Shown here piece by piece: positions 10,049 to 21,954 of a stretch of DNA of 64,000 nucleotides. The position numbers were made by a program, and so were the translations under genes. Source of the stretch: Gibbula magus. Its lineage: Eukaryota; Mollusca; Gastropoda; Trochida; Trochidae. How positions within the stretch are numbered: the stretch's first letter is position 1; each line of letters opens with the position of its first letter. The stretch is taken from assembly GCA_936450465.1 (NCBI GenBank), contig OW388305.1:41554687-41618686 (forward strand), in the 5' to 3' direction. The notes below the pieces were generated by a model. That model was not told the origin of the DNA. It saw nothing but the letters and a program-made list of their open reading frames with translations, and searched no databases.

Positions 10049-13000
10049 TAAGACATATTCTATGTGAAAATTAGTAAATATGCCTGATTCTGCACATATT
10101 TACAACATTTTAAACATGGTAGAGGTCATGTCGGTGGAAATTTCATTTTTTAACCCCGTCTTCATTAAACAAGGATATTTTAACTCAAAATTAACCACAG
10201 TCACCAATTAAGTCATCCAAACTACTGTATTATTGTATCGTGTCATAGTCAAATGCATCTGATTTCTTTTAAATATTGAATTAATCAAACCTAACTGAGG
10301 TGAGCATTTTCTTTTGCCCGGGAGTTTAGTGCCGGGTCTCTACAAAGTATGTCACATTTGTACACAGGAGTTTTCAATCAAAATTCCAATTGAAGATGTA
10401 TCTTTATTTCTTTTGAAACTTTATGTTTTGGATTCCCAATATAAACCGGAACGGGTTAAGATTTATGGATTGATACACGATTATTATCTTATGAGAGATG
10501 TGGATCTTTTTTAATTACACCCCGTTCCTTCCTTTATGTTCCTTAAAGATGCAATAATTTCTTAAATATAATTAATGGCGATCTCCACGTTATGCTGAAT
10601 CAATAACTAATATGAAAATCCATTAAAAATCGTAGAAAACTGTGATTCGAGTCAATAACATTCATGAAAACCACGCCCAATGAAGACTGCTATTTTCGGT
10701 TGGTTCAGTTGCGCACCTTAACCACGTACATCGGTAGCATCATCACCACTTTAACGCGAATGCGTGTCTGTATTGTTGCTCGTGGTTGTATGAAAATCTT
10801 TTTAAAATGTTTTTTCTGATCAAGCACTGATCGAAAACTGAACAATTATTGTTTTATCATTTCAACAATCGCCCTTCATTCGTGACATGAACTTCTGAAA
10901 TTCAAATATATAATGCAGAAATGGTGCAACTTCATTATGTTATAATATTGCTAAACTGTTCATAACAGTTTTTACAATATCTGATAAGATATCTAGTAGG
11001 CGTTTCTTTTGACCGGGGGTGTATGTCTCCTAACCTTCACACCGTCTGGTTTATTGTAATGTAGTGTATGGTCTCCTATGATACTGGTATTTTGTTGTAC
11101 TTTTAACTAGCTTGTTTGATGTAGTCAGTAACGCGGAGTATGGTCATCTTGTTTAAGCATTATTAAGTCATTAACATAATAATTTAAATATGCAATTGAT
11201 TAAAATGTCAGACAAGGGAGGGAAAATAAGAAGTAAATATTCATTCCATTTCTCAAAATGACTTTTAGCAGCAACAAAAGCCTTTCTTCTTTAAAACGCA
11301 GAGGCTGAGAGTTTGATAAACTCATGCACTTATTAAGTGAATACTTTCGGTTTTGACCATAAGGAAATATACATCTCTATTGCAAGATTACGCTGCTCCT
11401 CACATAATTTACATTTTGAAACTAAGAGATCTAGAATTTCTTTTATAAAGGCGCTGAAGAACGGTTTTCCTTCTGCAATAAAGTGATTTCATTAAAAAAA
11501 ATTAATAAGTCTGACCAATGGCTAAATAATACTCCTGAAGCAATAACAATTGTTCTGAAGCGAATGTACATGGTTGGCTTAAGCCATGCGAGTACAATGA
11601 TGTACAATGATAACTAAACAATCAAAATTGTAACAATAGTACAATGATGAAATGGTCAACCATCTTTCTGACCGAACTCTCAAATTGGCATGAGACCTAC
11701 AAATCTACCTCTCACACTGAAGCGTTCCACATCACTGTCGCTTTATACGTCGCACCATTTTCTTCGAATACAGATAACTGTTTTCTATGGATACAGCTTA
11801 TCGGGTCGTGTAATGATATGTTTACCCATTAAGGTATCAATTTATTGTATAAACTTTAATGATAAATGGCAAAATTTGAAAAAACATAATATGCAAAAAA
11901 ACGTGCCACAGCGCTTTTAATAAAATATGTCAAATGTGCAACTTAAATTATTTCGAAGATGAATACCACTATGTGTGTGTGTTTGTCCAGCATATTTTAC
12001 GTTGAGAAACGTATATATAAAGAAATATAATACTGAACACTCTGAAACTTATACAATTATACCAGTGATGAAAACGTCTAGTAAAGTTCAAATAGAAAAT
12101 GTGTCTATTTATATTTATTAAGATGTTATGCGCAGACAGAATATGCTATTGCTTAAAACTGTATCACTGTACTGTGTACCACAGACCTATGGCATTTCAG
12201 TATCAAATGCAGATTGATTGATTGATTGATTGATGTAGGATATACATACTTATGAATAGTTAATTTCATGTTGATGGATGCATTTTAGCAGGATCCGCTA
12301 TTATTTAGTATTTATATATTTAGGAGTGATCTCCCTAAGAGTACAGTTGAATACTGATTTTGACCCGCGATGGTCAGAGATGTTTTTTTGGCAATATTGT
12401 TCATGCATAAAAAAAATCAGGACTTAATTTTCGCTCTTGATTAATATTAATATGTTACAATTTATTCATGTTTTTATTTATAGCAGTTAAATTAATAATT
12501 AGAAAAGTGAAATTGTAGTATTTTCTTTTAAGATATTGTTTGTATTGTTCTGAGGTTTATTTCGAGGGTTATTTATTGGTCTGAATTCAGGCATAATTAT
12601 AAGTTTAGTCCCTTTCCAGTGTAAAGACATTTTAGCTTGGTGATTATAATATTATAATGTATATTTGCAGTTTGTAAAGTTTTATTTTTGGCAATTTTGT
12701 GTTAATCGTGTGGTCAGGGAGCAGTTTTGTATGTACATTCAACTACAACTGGATCACGTTAAAGACGTTATGCCTTATAATTATCACTCACAAAAGGGAT
12801 AACCCACCACTTCACACTCTCTGACCACTCTAAGAGCGATAGTACCTACAAAATTATCGCTCAACTCAAAGAAAACTCTGAAATAGAGAGTGCCACTCAA
12901 TCTTGAAGATCACTACCATTGAGATGGATCGTTGAGCTCCTAACGTTCCAACCGCAAGGCCTAAATGATAAGATAGTCGGTTGATACACTCCCCTTTTTT

Positions 13001-14265
13001 CAACCTTTTATAATTAATATAATTAGATATTTCATGAGACAAAATTACACTCATGAGTCGAAATGATTATTATATAGTTTCTGTTATTTCAGAACATCTG
13101 TATTCATGGAACACAAAGAATGACTCAGCTAGTGTTTCTGATTCATTATATATTGCCATCAACGCCTATGGCCACTTATATGATCTCATTATATAGGCTT
13201 TACCATGATTTTGAATAACTCTAATAAGCAATTAAAATTAAACTCATTGACATCTCAACTCATCAGAAATAGAAATCTGTGCTGTTATGATATCCCTTCT
13301 ACCGAAATCATACTACATTCAACCTTTAAGATGATAATTTAACACATTTATTAACCACTCTAAATAAGGTTCAAGATGCTTGATTTGTTCATAGAAGATG
13401 TGTATTACACCTATGATGTAAATTATGTAAATGGTTCGAAAGACTATGTATACTGAATATAAGACTAGCTGATTGAATATGTATGTGTCCAAGCCCGTGT
13501 CGTGGTCTGAGGACAACACATGCTGTTAAATCTTTAATAAACCTATTAACCTAATCTTACTGACAAATGTAAATCTTATGCACGATACATCTTATGAATA
13601 TTGTTTGCTTTAATGCCTTTTCGTCAAGGGATAAACATGTTAAATTGTTCATTGTTAACATTATAGTAGAGCAAAGCTCATGACTTAAGTCACAGCGTGA
13701 CACTGTATGCCTCTCATTACTGATTTATTTTCAAATAATCGCACTGGATCCAGCTTTGGTTCATTGGAGTAAAGAGGTGGGTTGTTTCCCGCAAGGAATT
13801 TCTAACTTATAAATCACTTCAAACACTAATGTTCGTTTTATTTTCTTATTCATGAAGTTTGGCGTTTTTCAGTCGTTTGTACTGTTTTTAACTTACTTCA
13901 TTTGGACACAGTCGAGTAATCACATGCTCTACATGTAACAAGATGATCGATATCTCGACAGCTAGCATAGACAGGCTTCAAAACAATCACATTGAGAAAT
14001 GGGAATATAGTCAATGAACATGGACATGACATAGATAAAATCAAAAACGATTCAATTTTCATTTAAATGAGTTCATATTGATGTGTTTTAACAAATATTT
14101 GTTTCCATGTAATACACATATTTTAAAAGTGATATATACCCAATAAAATTAAGTTTTAAAGCTTTTATATTCATTACAAATGGCGTTTGGCCAATAATAT
14201 CATGTGGTTGAGTAGGTGGTTATAGCTGTAGCAAAAACGAGTTTATTTAGTAGATGGTTCATATG
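10049..14265. other. Long stretch without recognised genes
   Basis: AT-rich DNA with short chance frames only (e.g. 10314-10514, 11690-11920). A short (GATT)n run is at 12212-12236. I see no splice-bounded exon, SINE head or transposase motif. Probably intergenic or intronic. Confidence 0.5.
12212..12236. repeat. (GATT)n microsatellite, about 6 units
   Basis: Six tandem copies of GATT. Confidence 0.9.
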
Positions 14266-14269
14266 TTAT

Positions 14270-14640
14270 ATTAAGTAATCTACCAACGAAGTCGTTAATT
14301 TCTTTCCAAAACAGTTTGATTGTTGGTCATTCAATGTGTAAATGATTAATGTTCTCACTTACTGAATAACATGCTAAGCAACGATCATTATCAACAAGTT
14401 TTAAGTAACTCTGTTTCTTGTGTAACTAGCTCAATGTATGAATTTCTATTTAAATTCAAGGATTTTTGTACCTCTATTATATCGTCTTTACTGTAAAAAC
14501 ATAGTCTCCCAATCTAAGTTGTCATTTATTTCGCTGTCCCATTTATCTTTTGTAATGTTATACTGGATCTAGAATCATTATTGTTCATTAAACTGCAAAA
14601 GATATAAAAATAGCATTAGTGAAAACGTAAAATATATGTT
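14270..14640 (-). pseudogene. L1/Tx1-like LINE ORF2 C-terminal relic
   Basis: On the minus strand the pieces DKWDSEINDNLDWETMF, LVDNDRCLACYSVSENINHL and IKLFWKEINDFV can be read with stops and frameshifts between them. They match the closing region of L1-type ORF2 (W-E-x-E-L/I, then the C-x-x-C...H-L/I-x-x-x-C knuckle and L-F-W). The equivalent part of the LINE at 24.3-28.5 kb reads EKWEEEFLMNINW and CTFCAAEPESIAHHFW. No RT domain remains; an old 5'-truncated copy. Confidence 0.6.
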
Positions 14641-15770
14641 TGCAATGAGTCCTACAATCTACTTTAGAAATAATTATGAGTGATTTTAAGCGGCCTTTTA
14701 TAAATCAGAATGACAAGTGCGGCTTTGAATTGCCAATAAGCTCCCCACATCACCCTTTAATCAAAGCAGTTGATCGCTGTTAATGCGCCCGTATCGTTAA
14801 ATTTTCTAGTTTAAAGATCACAGATTTTCCTCCATTCATAGCTACTACGACGGGACGAACTGCTGTGATTCGATTACTCTGAACTACTCTTGAAAGTGAC
14901 ATTACATTAGCTGACCATTTGAATCCCTATTGGCTAACAAATCTGCACAGAATATTACAGCCTTCTAGATCTTTTTTTTCTTTGTTTACAATCGGAAAAA
15001 TGATCTGTAAGTGTTGTAATATGTTTTACATCTGTAGTTTTACTCTGCGGTTCAAATCTACCTATTCATAGGTGCTGTCGACATTGCTGGAATTAATAAA
15101 CGATTTTAGAAGATGAGTTTTCTTTGATTTTCGTGAGCGGGGAAATTGGCTTGACAGTTTGGAGGTAGCGATATACTATGTCGTATACTCTTGAAATAAT
15201 TATCCGATTTTACCATATATAGCTCATTTCGAATCGTACGTAAGCATCGACTGGGCAATAAAATTTGTTTTTGATGCGAAATATGACTTTGAATGAGCAT
15301 GGGGTGGTTTCATCGTTACATCCCTTTCCTTTTATATAGTAATAGGAGAGGGTCTATATAGAATTATGTCTTTCAAACGTTGTTTCTTTATCAGGGAAGC
15401 GATACACACCCCTCTGCTCTGAGTCGATATTTGCAACTTCCTTGAAATGAAGGCTCCATCGTTCTTTTAGTTCCAACAAAAACAACACTGGTGACATCGC
15501 GCCAAACGTATGAAACGTTGTTTTAACTGCGGAACGACCGTAAGATTGTTTGAGGGGAGTGGAGACTTAATGACTTGGTCGAGGATGTTGTTGACAGCGA
15601 CAAAAAAGCAGCCCCCATCCCCTCTCCCCTCTCCGTCAGTCTACCCTATATAGAACCAACCAGCCAACAGATTCAACGTACGACTCTTAAAGAAACAGGC
15701 AAAAAAGGCCAGACTATCCATAACCTACAGCTGGCCACTGCCTGACCAAGAAGCCCTCAGGAGCGGTTTA
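14641..15770. other. No gene recognised
   Basis: Near 15300-15350 the sequence TCGTTACATCCCTTTCCTTTT resembles the subterminal part of the hAT-like MITE at 4554-5294 and may be a decayed relative. Nothing else can be named. Confidence 0.4.
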
Positions 15771-15771
15771 C

Positions 15772-15965
15772 CAGGGTTCCGTTGATCATTGATCGCTCAA
15801 TGTAGCGCTCAAGTAGCGCTCAAGTAGCGCTCATTCTCTCCTGAACGACACGATGGATATTCATCGATGTTTGCTCGCCTTGCTACGTAGCGCTACATTG
15901 ACCAATCGCGTTCAAGAGAGGTTTAAAAGAAATCGCTAATTGAGCGATTACTTTGAAACATGGCC
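15772..15965. mobile_element. Foldback MITE, CAGGGTTCCGTT family, copy 2
   Basis: Shares CAGGGTTCCGTT, GCTCAATGTAGCGCTCAAG, CATTCTCTCCTGAACGA, CGCGTTCAAGAGAGGTTTAA and AATTGAGCGATTACTTTGAA with 1316-1543, in the same order. Internal inverted AGCGCTCA-type motifs make it foldback. Non-coding. Confidence 0.75.
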
Positions 15966-18180
15966 AAGGTAGAATGTGAGTGCGAGGAGCATTTACTTTG
16001 GCGAAACATCTAGACTACTGACCCTCAGACCACAAAGCGTTCGTCAGCACTCAAAGTCAGTTGACCTCACCAAAACCATCATCAGCTGGAGCAACATCTA
16101 GGTCCTAGAAAGTCACCAAGCCGACTAAAAAGTAAGGAAATATTTCAAAGTCATACTCGTTAAGGAGATACTACATAGCAAACGCCTACATCACATCGCC
16201 CACATGCATGTATCATCTCATATCCATATTTTCGATGTAGTTCATCTTTACCTTCTATCAACATATTGCTGTGCACATCTGCTAATGGAATTATGAGAGA
16301 TTACATCTAAAGTATACACATGTTACTTAAGGAATATCATTTGTTATTTAACAGTTGTACAATGCAATGAATATATTTAACCACATTTTGAAAAATGTTC
16401 ATCAATTATCCGTCAGCCAGTATGGCTGTGAACTAGACAGTATCTTTTAATAAAAAATGTTATTTTAGTATCTAAAGTTATGGCTGTATTCTCGGATTTC
16501 GAAAAAAATAATAAAGTTTTTATTGTTGCAATCTGCTATATGTTCACGCAGGGTTGCGCATGCGTCGATGTGACAAGACGTGTTCATGTCTTCTCTTATT
16601 GAACTGTCACGAAACATACCCAAAATGTCTAATAAGCATGGGAATGAAATTCATATCACCCGATAACAATATGAAGAGCCACAACCACTGAAGTAGAGGA
16701 GAAGGCAACAGGTGAAACGTCATCAATGGCCACGTCAGCCCCGGGTAGCACTGCCAGCATCGTGGGAGAATCTCTACAGACCATCTACACGTCAAACCAG
16801 CACAGTGTGTACACTACCACCCAGGGACAATACGTGAGCCAGGTACCATTCCATTGTAATCCTATTGCACAACCTCTACCCCCAGTCCGTGCTCAGACTT
16901 AAACTCATATGCATCTTGGCAAAATTAGAATCTATGTAGCGACAGGCACCAAAGGGCGGGTAACTCTAGTTGCCATTTGCGAGTCGGAGATTTTCTCGTA
17001 CTTTTTTTAGTGGGTTGCAATTCCGTGTCAGAGTTCTTCCAGAATGACGAAAGGATCTAAATTTAGAATGTAATGCGATTTGGTCATTGACTGAAGCATG
17101 TGATCCCCTCTTCTTCCACGATTTTCGCATGCTCCGAGACAGGAAAACTTCGCTCTAAAAAAATGAGTAAGTAATTTCTCCTCCATATCTAACTAGTTCA
17201 TGGATGAATGCAATGCTTTTTTTATTGCAATATCAATACTTAAAATAAATGTATATGAATCTTAATTTTTATGCACCGTTAAGTATCTAAATATTAATTG
17301 TTTGTCACTACACCCTCAGTCAGTGTGCTGAAGCACAGGGACGTAACTCTGTCTCAGTGTACAGACAGGTTACTCGCGTTTGTTGCTACTTCCGGTTTCC
17401 GGAATCGATGTTTTGATGTTGTTTGACAGCTTCTTGACATTTCACTGGTTGAATTCAAGATGTTTAATGCTGTTTAATTTTGTTTCCAAACTTGTTATTG
17501 TTATTATGAGTGAGTGCTATGATATTGATATACTTTTAAAGTGGATCATTAATTTTTTTTTAATTATTTCAAAATTTCTGTAATATATTGTTTGTGAATT
17601 AAATAATTTTGTTATTATTTGTAATTAATATGAGATGGATTTGTTTATTATTAAATTTAATAGTTTTTTAATGTATTTTTTCAATTTTTTGGTCCAATTA
17701 CTTTCTGAACATTTCCCTCACCAAATTTCATTGCAGCAATACTTAATATAATGTTAATAAAATCATTTGTTGGTTATTATTCTATTTACTTGAATATTAT
17801 GTAGTCTAATTGATATGTTATTGTGATTTGATTGTACTTCCTTGATATTTTCCTATTTACGCCAAATGTTCGATTTTGTCTTTGCTGCAAAAGCCTCATC
17901 AAATATTGTTTTTTAAAGAATAAATCTTTTCTGTCACTAAAAACAGGATTTGATTCTTAGTCTAGTAACAATGAAATATGTTTAACTAGTAGAGATACTG
18001 TGCTGAATGCTAACCCATTTTTTCCCAATGTAAGGCTACAACCATGATAAACAATGTTTAGAGGACAGGAAGTCTAATTAAATGCCAGAAGAAACAGTGA
18101 GTATTGTGTTAACGAAGAATAGAAAATTTTATGGATACACAACTTCTTTATTCTTTAAATATATATAAAATTGTCTTTTC
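15966..18180. other. Mostly unassigned sequence
   Basis: Apart from a possible Ser/Thr-rich exon at 16668-16902, I see only AT-rich sequence with short frames. Confidence 0.45.
16668..16902 (+). other. Possible Ser/Thr-rich coding segment (weak)
   Basis: An open plus-strand stretch reads ATTTEVEEKATGETSSMATS and continues Thr/Ser-rich (SLQTIYTSNQHSVYTTTQGQ) to a TAA at 16900-16902, with a possible donor GTACC after YVSQ. The composition resembles a mucin-like stalk. The upstream acceptor is poor and there is no partner exon, so it may be chance. Kept only as a candidate. Confidence 0.2.
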
Positions 18181-18790
18181 TTCATCACCTCAACTCAAAG
18201 GTCAAGGTCACAACGAGGTCACGACTTAAGCATGCATTTGTGAAATGCCTTATTTTAAATATTAACACTTTGAATCATTATGTACATGATTGTTACAGAG
18301 AATGAAAAATTGTCATTGACTGTGTGACCTTGAAGGTCAAGGTCACGAGCTTTATAGTCATGCTGACCAGTTCTGAAATCACTAAGTAACTTTTTTCCAT
18401 GAAGATATTAACACCTCATATAGATAGCTTCTTTCTTATTAACCTGGTGAATAATTTTGACATGTTCACATTCAAGGTCAAAGGTCAAGGTCATGAGTTC
18501 GGAAATCACGACAACAATCCTTTGTAAACATATGATAACTTCAAACTGTTTGTGCTTTCAGGCTCTTATTTGGTACATATGAACTATGGAGAAAGATCAA
18601 GATTTGAAAAGTTTTCTGTCAAAGGTCAAGGTCACAGCTAGGTCACAACTAAAACATGCTTTTGTGAATATGCCATATTTTAACTATGAACACTTTGAGT
18701 CATTGCATGATTGTTATACACAATGAAAAGTGATCACTGACAGTGTGACAGGTCAAGGTCATGAGATATTAATTAAGGCCACGTTTATCC
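18180..18790. repeat. Dispersed repeat rich in TCAAGGTCA, two units
   Basis: Two units about 420 bp apart share AAAGGTCAAGGTCACA, AGGTCAC, CATG(C)TTTTGTGAA, CACTTTGA, ATGATTGTTA and a second AGGTCAAGGTCA. Related sequence is at 34480-34650 and 34985-35070. The extended half-site TCAAGGTCA occurs at least five times here. Non-coding. Confidence 0.8.
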
Positions 18791-18912
18791 TTTGATCAAA
18801 TTTTGAAATAAGAAATAGGTTTTAAGAACAAACTTGTGAAAAGAGACCCCAGTGATGATTGGTAATAGCTCGAATAATGAACAAGTTTTTGTTAAAATGA
18901 ATTCCCATTTTA

Positions 18913-19425
18913 TTGATGCTGACGAGAAGGCGGAACAGGGAAAGGCGAGACCCTAAGTTTTGGAGCTGCTCTGCTTTTGCGGTGTCCCGCAAACACTCAT
19001 CTAGTTATTCCTCTTTAATCTATCTTTTTTCAGATTCACACCCCTCCACCTTGAAACTGCTTAATACAAGAGAAACCAGTACAAAAGTAAGAGAGTTTTC
19101 TTTTAAATTGAAAGTAAGCTGTTTCCATAGTTTCAACAGTTTTTTAAGCTCTAAACAGTCCAATCAAGACCAGTTTCCCTGTACACATGCACTCTGGGAA
19201 TTGGTGTGCTTAATTGTTGCATCAAGAAATGACGACCCTGACATTCGAGAACTGATATATGCAGTAAATGACTGCATTGTAAGCTCACCTTCTCCTTCCT
19301 TCAGTGACATCATTGACACTGTGGTACATCCAGTTCTCAGTGGACCAGAACTTTTGCCTGAAGATCCCCTTACTTTGAAATATTCAAAACTTTACATTGA
19401 GCACCTCATAGAAATCCTTGATTAG
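18913..19425 (+). CDS. N-terminal reading frame upstream of transposase-like gene
   Basis: 170 codons in the same frame as the following two reading frames, separated from the next by TAG and TAA within 20 nt. It contains THALWELVCLIVASRNDDP, FSDIIDTVVHPVLSGPELLP and ends LYIEHLIEILD. No domain is recognised. It may be a first ORF of the element or the N terminus of one long protein broken by stops. A start upstream of the conserved part is unclear; the first 60 residues are of low complexity and may not be coding. Confidence 0.5.
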   Translation: MMLTRRRNRERRDPKFWSCSAFAVSRKHSSSYSSLIYLFSDSHPSTLKLLNTRETSTKVREFSFKLKVSCFHSFNSFLSSKQSNQDQFPCTHALWELVCLIVASRNDDPDIRELIYAVNDCIVSSPSPSFSDIIDTVVHPVLSGPELLPEDPLTLKYSKLYIEHLIEILD

Positions 19426-19446
19426 ATTTTAATATATATTTAAGAT

Positions 19447-20982
19447 TTGACAATGGACATATTGAAAGCAAGTGGCTATACTGATGAACTCCTGTTAAAT
19501 TGTACATGTCCATCTCTGAACTTGAGAATTTGCACAAATGAAATAATGATTGCTCTAAGCCAAAAAGCCAAAACCCTGTTTCCTAAGGAATACATGTGCA
19601 AACTGATTACCTGGACAGCAAAATGTTTTGACATTAACATAAATAACATCAATGTTAATGCCTTTAAAGGGATATTAATAAGATTAAAACAAGATGTTTC
19701 AAAGAAAAGAGGTGACAAAAAGACAGATATTTTGAAACAGAGATTTTACATACCATGTCATACATCTTCTATTCTAACAAGCTTCGATAGAGACGTTTCT
19801 GCAATCATAAGTTCAGAATTGATTGAAACCAAGAACATTTTGGAGGATTCAACTCTGAAATCTGAACAGGATAAAGAAAAGAAGAGAGAACTTAGATATG
19901 AAAACTTGTTGCTGAAAAGAAAATTGAAGAGAGCTAGAGAATCTGTAGAAAGAGAAAAGGGAAAACATGTTAATGAAGATTGTAAGTCACAAATGCTCCC
20001 AGATGCAAAGAGACAGAAGTTAATTGACACAAGAGCAATAAGAATAGAAAGGCAATTAACATCTGAGAAACTTATGAAACGTAAACTTCAGACTGACCTA
20101 GCAATAGCCAAGACTGCTCTAAGAAAAAAAACTTTAGAATGTCAAAATCCCCAGAGCAAACTACATGAAGTTACAAGCTTAATTGACGACTGTACCAAAG
20201 AAATCCAGGAGGCCATTCAACACAAGAGAAATGATTTGAACCTGATCAACAATTTAAAACAAGAAAATGAATATTTGCAGAGTCTTGTTAATGACAATGA
20301 CATTTTTACAACTACCATTGTTGGTGTTGGAGCCAAGGAGATTTTCAATCCAAGTTTGACAGAGTGTGTGTGGAATTTAACTTCGCTGAATGTGGCTGCA
20401 AGTAAAGTTGGTGATGTCATTAAAGAAGTTTGTTCTATGTGTAACAAAAAACCCACAAATTTGCCTTCTGAAAGGACCGTCAACCGAATGAACATTAGGA
20501 AAGAAAGTGTTTCATTGAAACAGATGGAGGAAGTTACTGCAAAGTCAAACTTAACGTTATACTCTGATGAAACAAGTAAATTTGGGAAATCATTCGAGGT
20601 TTTTGCAGTCACTGACAGTAACCAAAACTCCTACTTGTTGGGACTAAGGGAGATGGCCAATAAGAGTGCCTCAACGGTGCTGGACACAATGAAAAATATC
20701 ATTGAAGATATCAACGACGCAAGTGAAAATCCAGATACCAAGACTGGAGAAGCTATTCTCTCTTTGATAAAGAATACAATGAGTGATAGGGCATCGACAG
20801 AGAAGAAATTTCACTGTTTGCTTGAATCTTACAGAAAGGAAATACTGCCCACTATGATTGATAAATGGGATGAAATGAGTGAAATGGAACAGAAATCATG
20901 TTCAACTGTCAACAACTTCTTTTGTGGACTGCACCTACTGGTAGGATGTGCCAGTTTGTGTCAGTGCCATGCTCAAATTTGA
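19447..20982 (+). CDS. Transposase-like protein, central part (family not identified)
   Basis: 511 codons, or 509 if the second codon ATG at 19453 is used. Residues about 140-290 are Lys/Glu/Arg-rich and predicted coiled coil. Then LTLYSDETSKFG (about residue 370), NTMSDRASTEKKFHCLL (about 445) and NNFFCGLHLLVGCA (about 490) occur in order. Conserved acidic SDE and SDR blocks followed by C-x-L-H resemble the layout of RNase-H-like transposases, and such proteins occur, from memory, as multi-copy uncharacterised genes in cnidarians and molluscs. It ends at an in-frame TGA; the frame stays open beyond it into the next entry, suggesting one broken gene. I could not name the superfamily; no TIRs were found. 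Confidence 0.6.
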   Translation: MTMDILKASGYTDELLLNCTCPSLNLRICTNEIMIALSQKAKTLFPKEYMCKLITWTAKCFDININNINVNAFKGILIRLKQDVSKKRGDKKTDILKQRFYIPCHTSSILTSFDRDVSAIISSELIETKNILEDSTLKSEQDKEKKRELRYENLLLKRKLKRARESVEREKGKHVNEDCKSQMLPDAKRQKLIDTRAIRIERQLTSEKLMKRKLQTDLAIAKTALRKKTLECQNPQSKLHEVTSLIDDCTKEIQEAIQHKRNDLNLINNLKQENEYLQSLVNDNDIFTTTIVGVGAKEIFNPSLTECVWNLTSLNVAASKVGDVIKEVCSMCNKKPTNLPSERTVNRMNIRKESVSLKQMEEVTAKSNLTLYSDETSKFGKSFEVFAVTDSNQNSYLLGLREMANKSASTVLDTMKNIIEDINDASENPDTKTGEAILSLIKNTMSDRASTEKKFHCLLESYRKEILPTMIDKWDEMSEMEQKSCSTVNNFFCGLHLLVGCASLCQCHAQI

Positions 20983-21033
20983 AAGAATGAAAGCTGCTAT
21001 CTCAACACAGAAGCCGAAGAATCTCATAGCCTT

Positions 21034-21954
21034 GTGGATCAAGAGGAATCCATTGTCTGTGCAAAAGAAAGTGGAACGTTAAGACTAATTAGATGTTGTA
21101 GCAAAGCACTTGCAAGGGGAGCAGACGAAAAAAGTGGAGTTCACGGCTACTGGAAGTCATACACTGATGAAAAAGGTCAGAAAGTGGGGTTTGTGCCTTT
21201 CAAGCACAATAGATTTAATGTTGTTTTTCTTCTAGGAGGTATCACGTACTACCACAGGAACAGAATTCAAGACTTTCTTGAGAATGTCAATGGGGTAACA
21301 AACAGACTTTTAGAACAGGTAGTATCAGATATCAAAGATGAAATTCACATTGCAGGTTCCCGGGCATTTGGACTGATCTCCAAGCAAATAACTTCACCAC
21401 TTTGGCGACTCATTGAAGGAAAGATGCATATACTGGAGATGAACACACAGTATGCAGATCTCTGTGCATTTCTCGAAAATCTGAAAGGAGAGAAAGCCCT
21501 TGAATTCATCCATGGGGAGACAACACCCTTTGGGGATTACATTGGGGAGGAGGATGCAATCCACAAGATTCTCACCACAGCCCACAAGTCTGATGATCTG
21601 ACTGCTGAAGTAGTTCAAGTACTGGCAGAGAGTATCCAAACCCTTTTACAGCGACAACTTGAAGATCAATTGCCAGGGGGCAAGTATACAGAATTCAGCG
21701 AAGAATTGAAAACCGAATCAACATCTGCAATGAAGCATAATAAGTTGCCTGAGTTTTTCTTTGGACAGTTGGACTTTCTTTTAAAATATAGACCAAATGC
21801 ATCACTAATATGCAACGAGGCGTTCTTGATGTTCTCGCACAACAAAACTGGACAATGGTTGAAATCACTGCCAAAAGATAAAAAGGGAGAGACTGATTAT
21901 GGATTCATCAAAGCATGGGGGGAAAATCCAGAAGTTGTTCAAGGCCAGACTTGA
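21034..21954 (+). CDS. Transposase-like protein, continuation
   Basis: Same reading frame as 19447-20982, open from the TGA at 20980-20982 through KNESCYLNTEAEESHSLVDQ. Motifs: GADEKSGVHGYW, RFNVVFLLGGITYYHRNRI, FGLISKQITSPLWRLIE (Glu a candidate third acidic residue) and LPEFFFGQLDFLLKYRPNASL. The frame closes after a six-G run near 21919, where the coding signal passes to the +1 frame (next entry). Hence the gene is broken by one stop and one frameshift in this part, or the G run is a sequencing or assembly error. Confidence 0.55.
   Translation: MDQEESIVCAKESGTLRLIRCCSKALARGADEKSGVHGYWKSYTDEKGQKVGFVPFKHNRFNVVFLLGGITYYHRNRIQDFLENVNGVTNRLLEQVVSDIKDEIHIAGSRAFGLISKQITSPLWRLIEGKMHILEMNTQYADLCAFLENLKGEKALEFIHGETTPFGDYIGEEDAIHKILTTAHKSDDLTAEVVQVLAESIQTLLQRQLEDQLPGGKYTEFSEELKTESTSAMKHNKLPEFFFGQLDFLLKYRPNASLICNEAFLMFSHNKTGQWLKSLPKDKKGETDYGFIKAWGENPEVVQGQT

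Noticed and set aside
12866..13519. Short minus-strand frames at 12.9-13.5 kb
   Set aside because: No motifs, no splice context; compatible with chance.
16607..16795. Minus-strand hydrophobic frame (62 aa) as a membrane protein
   Set aside because: No start context, no partner exon; it is opposite a Thr/Ser-rich open stretch and probably arises from it.
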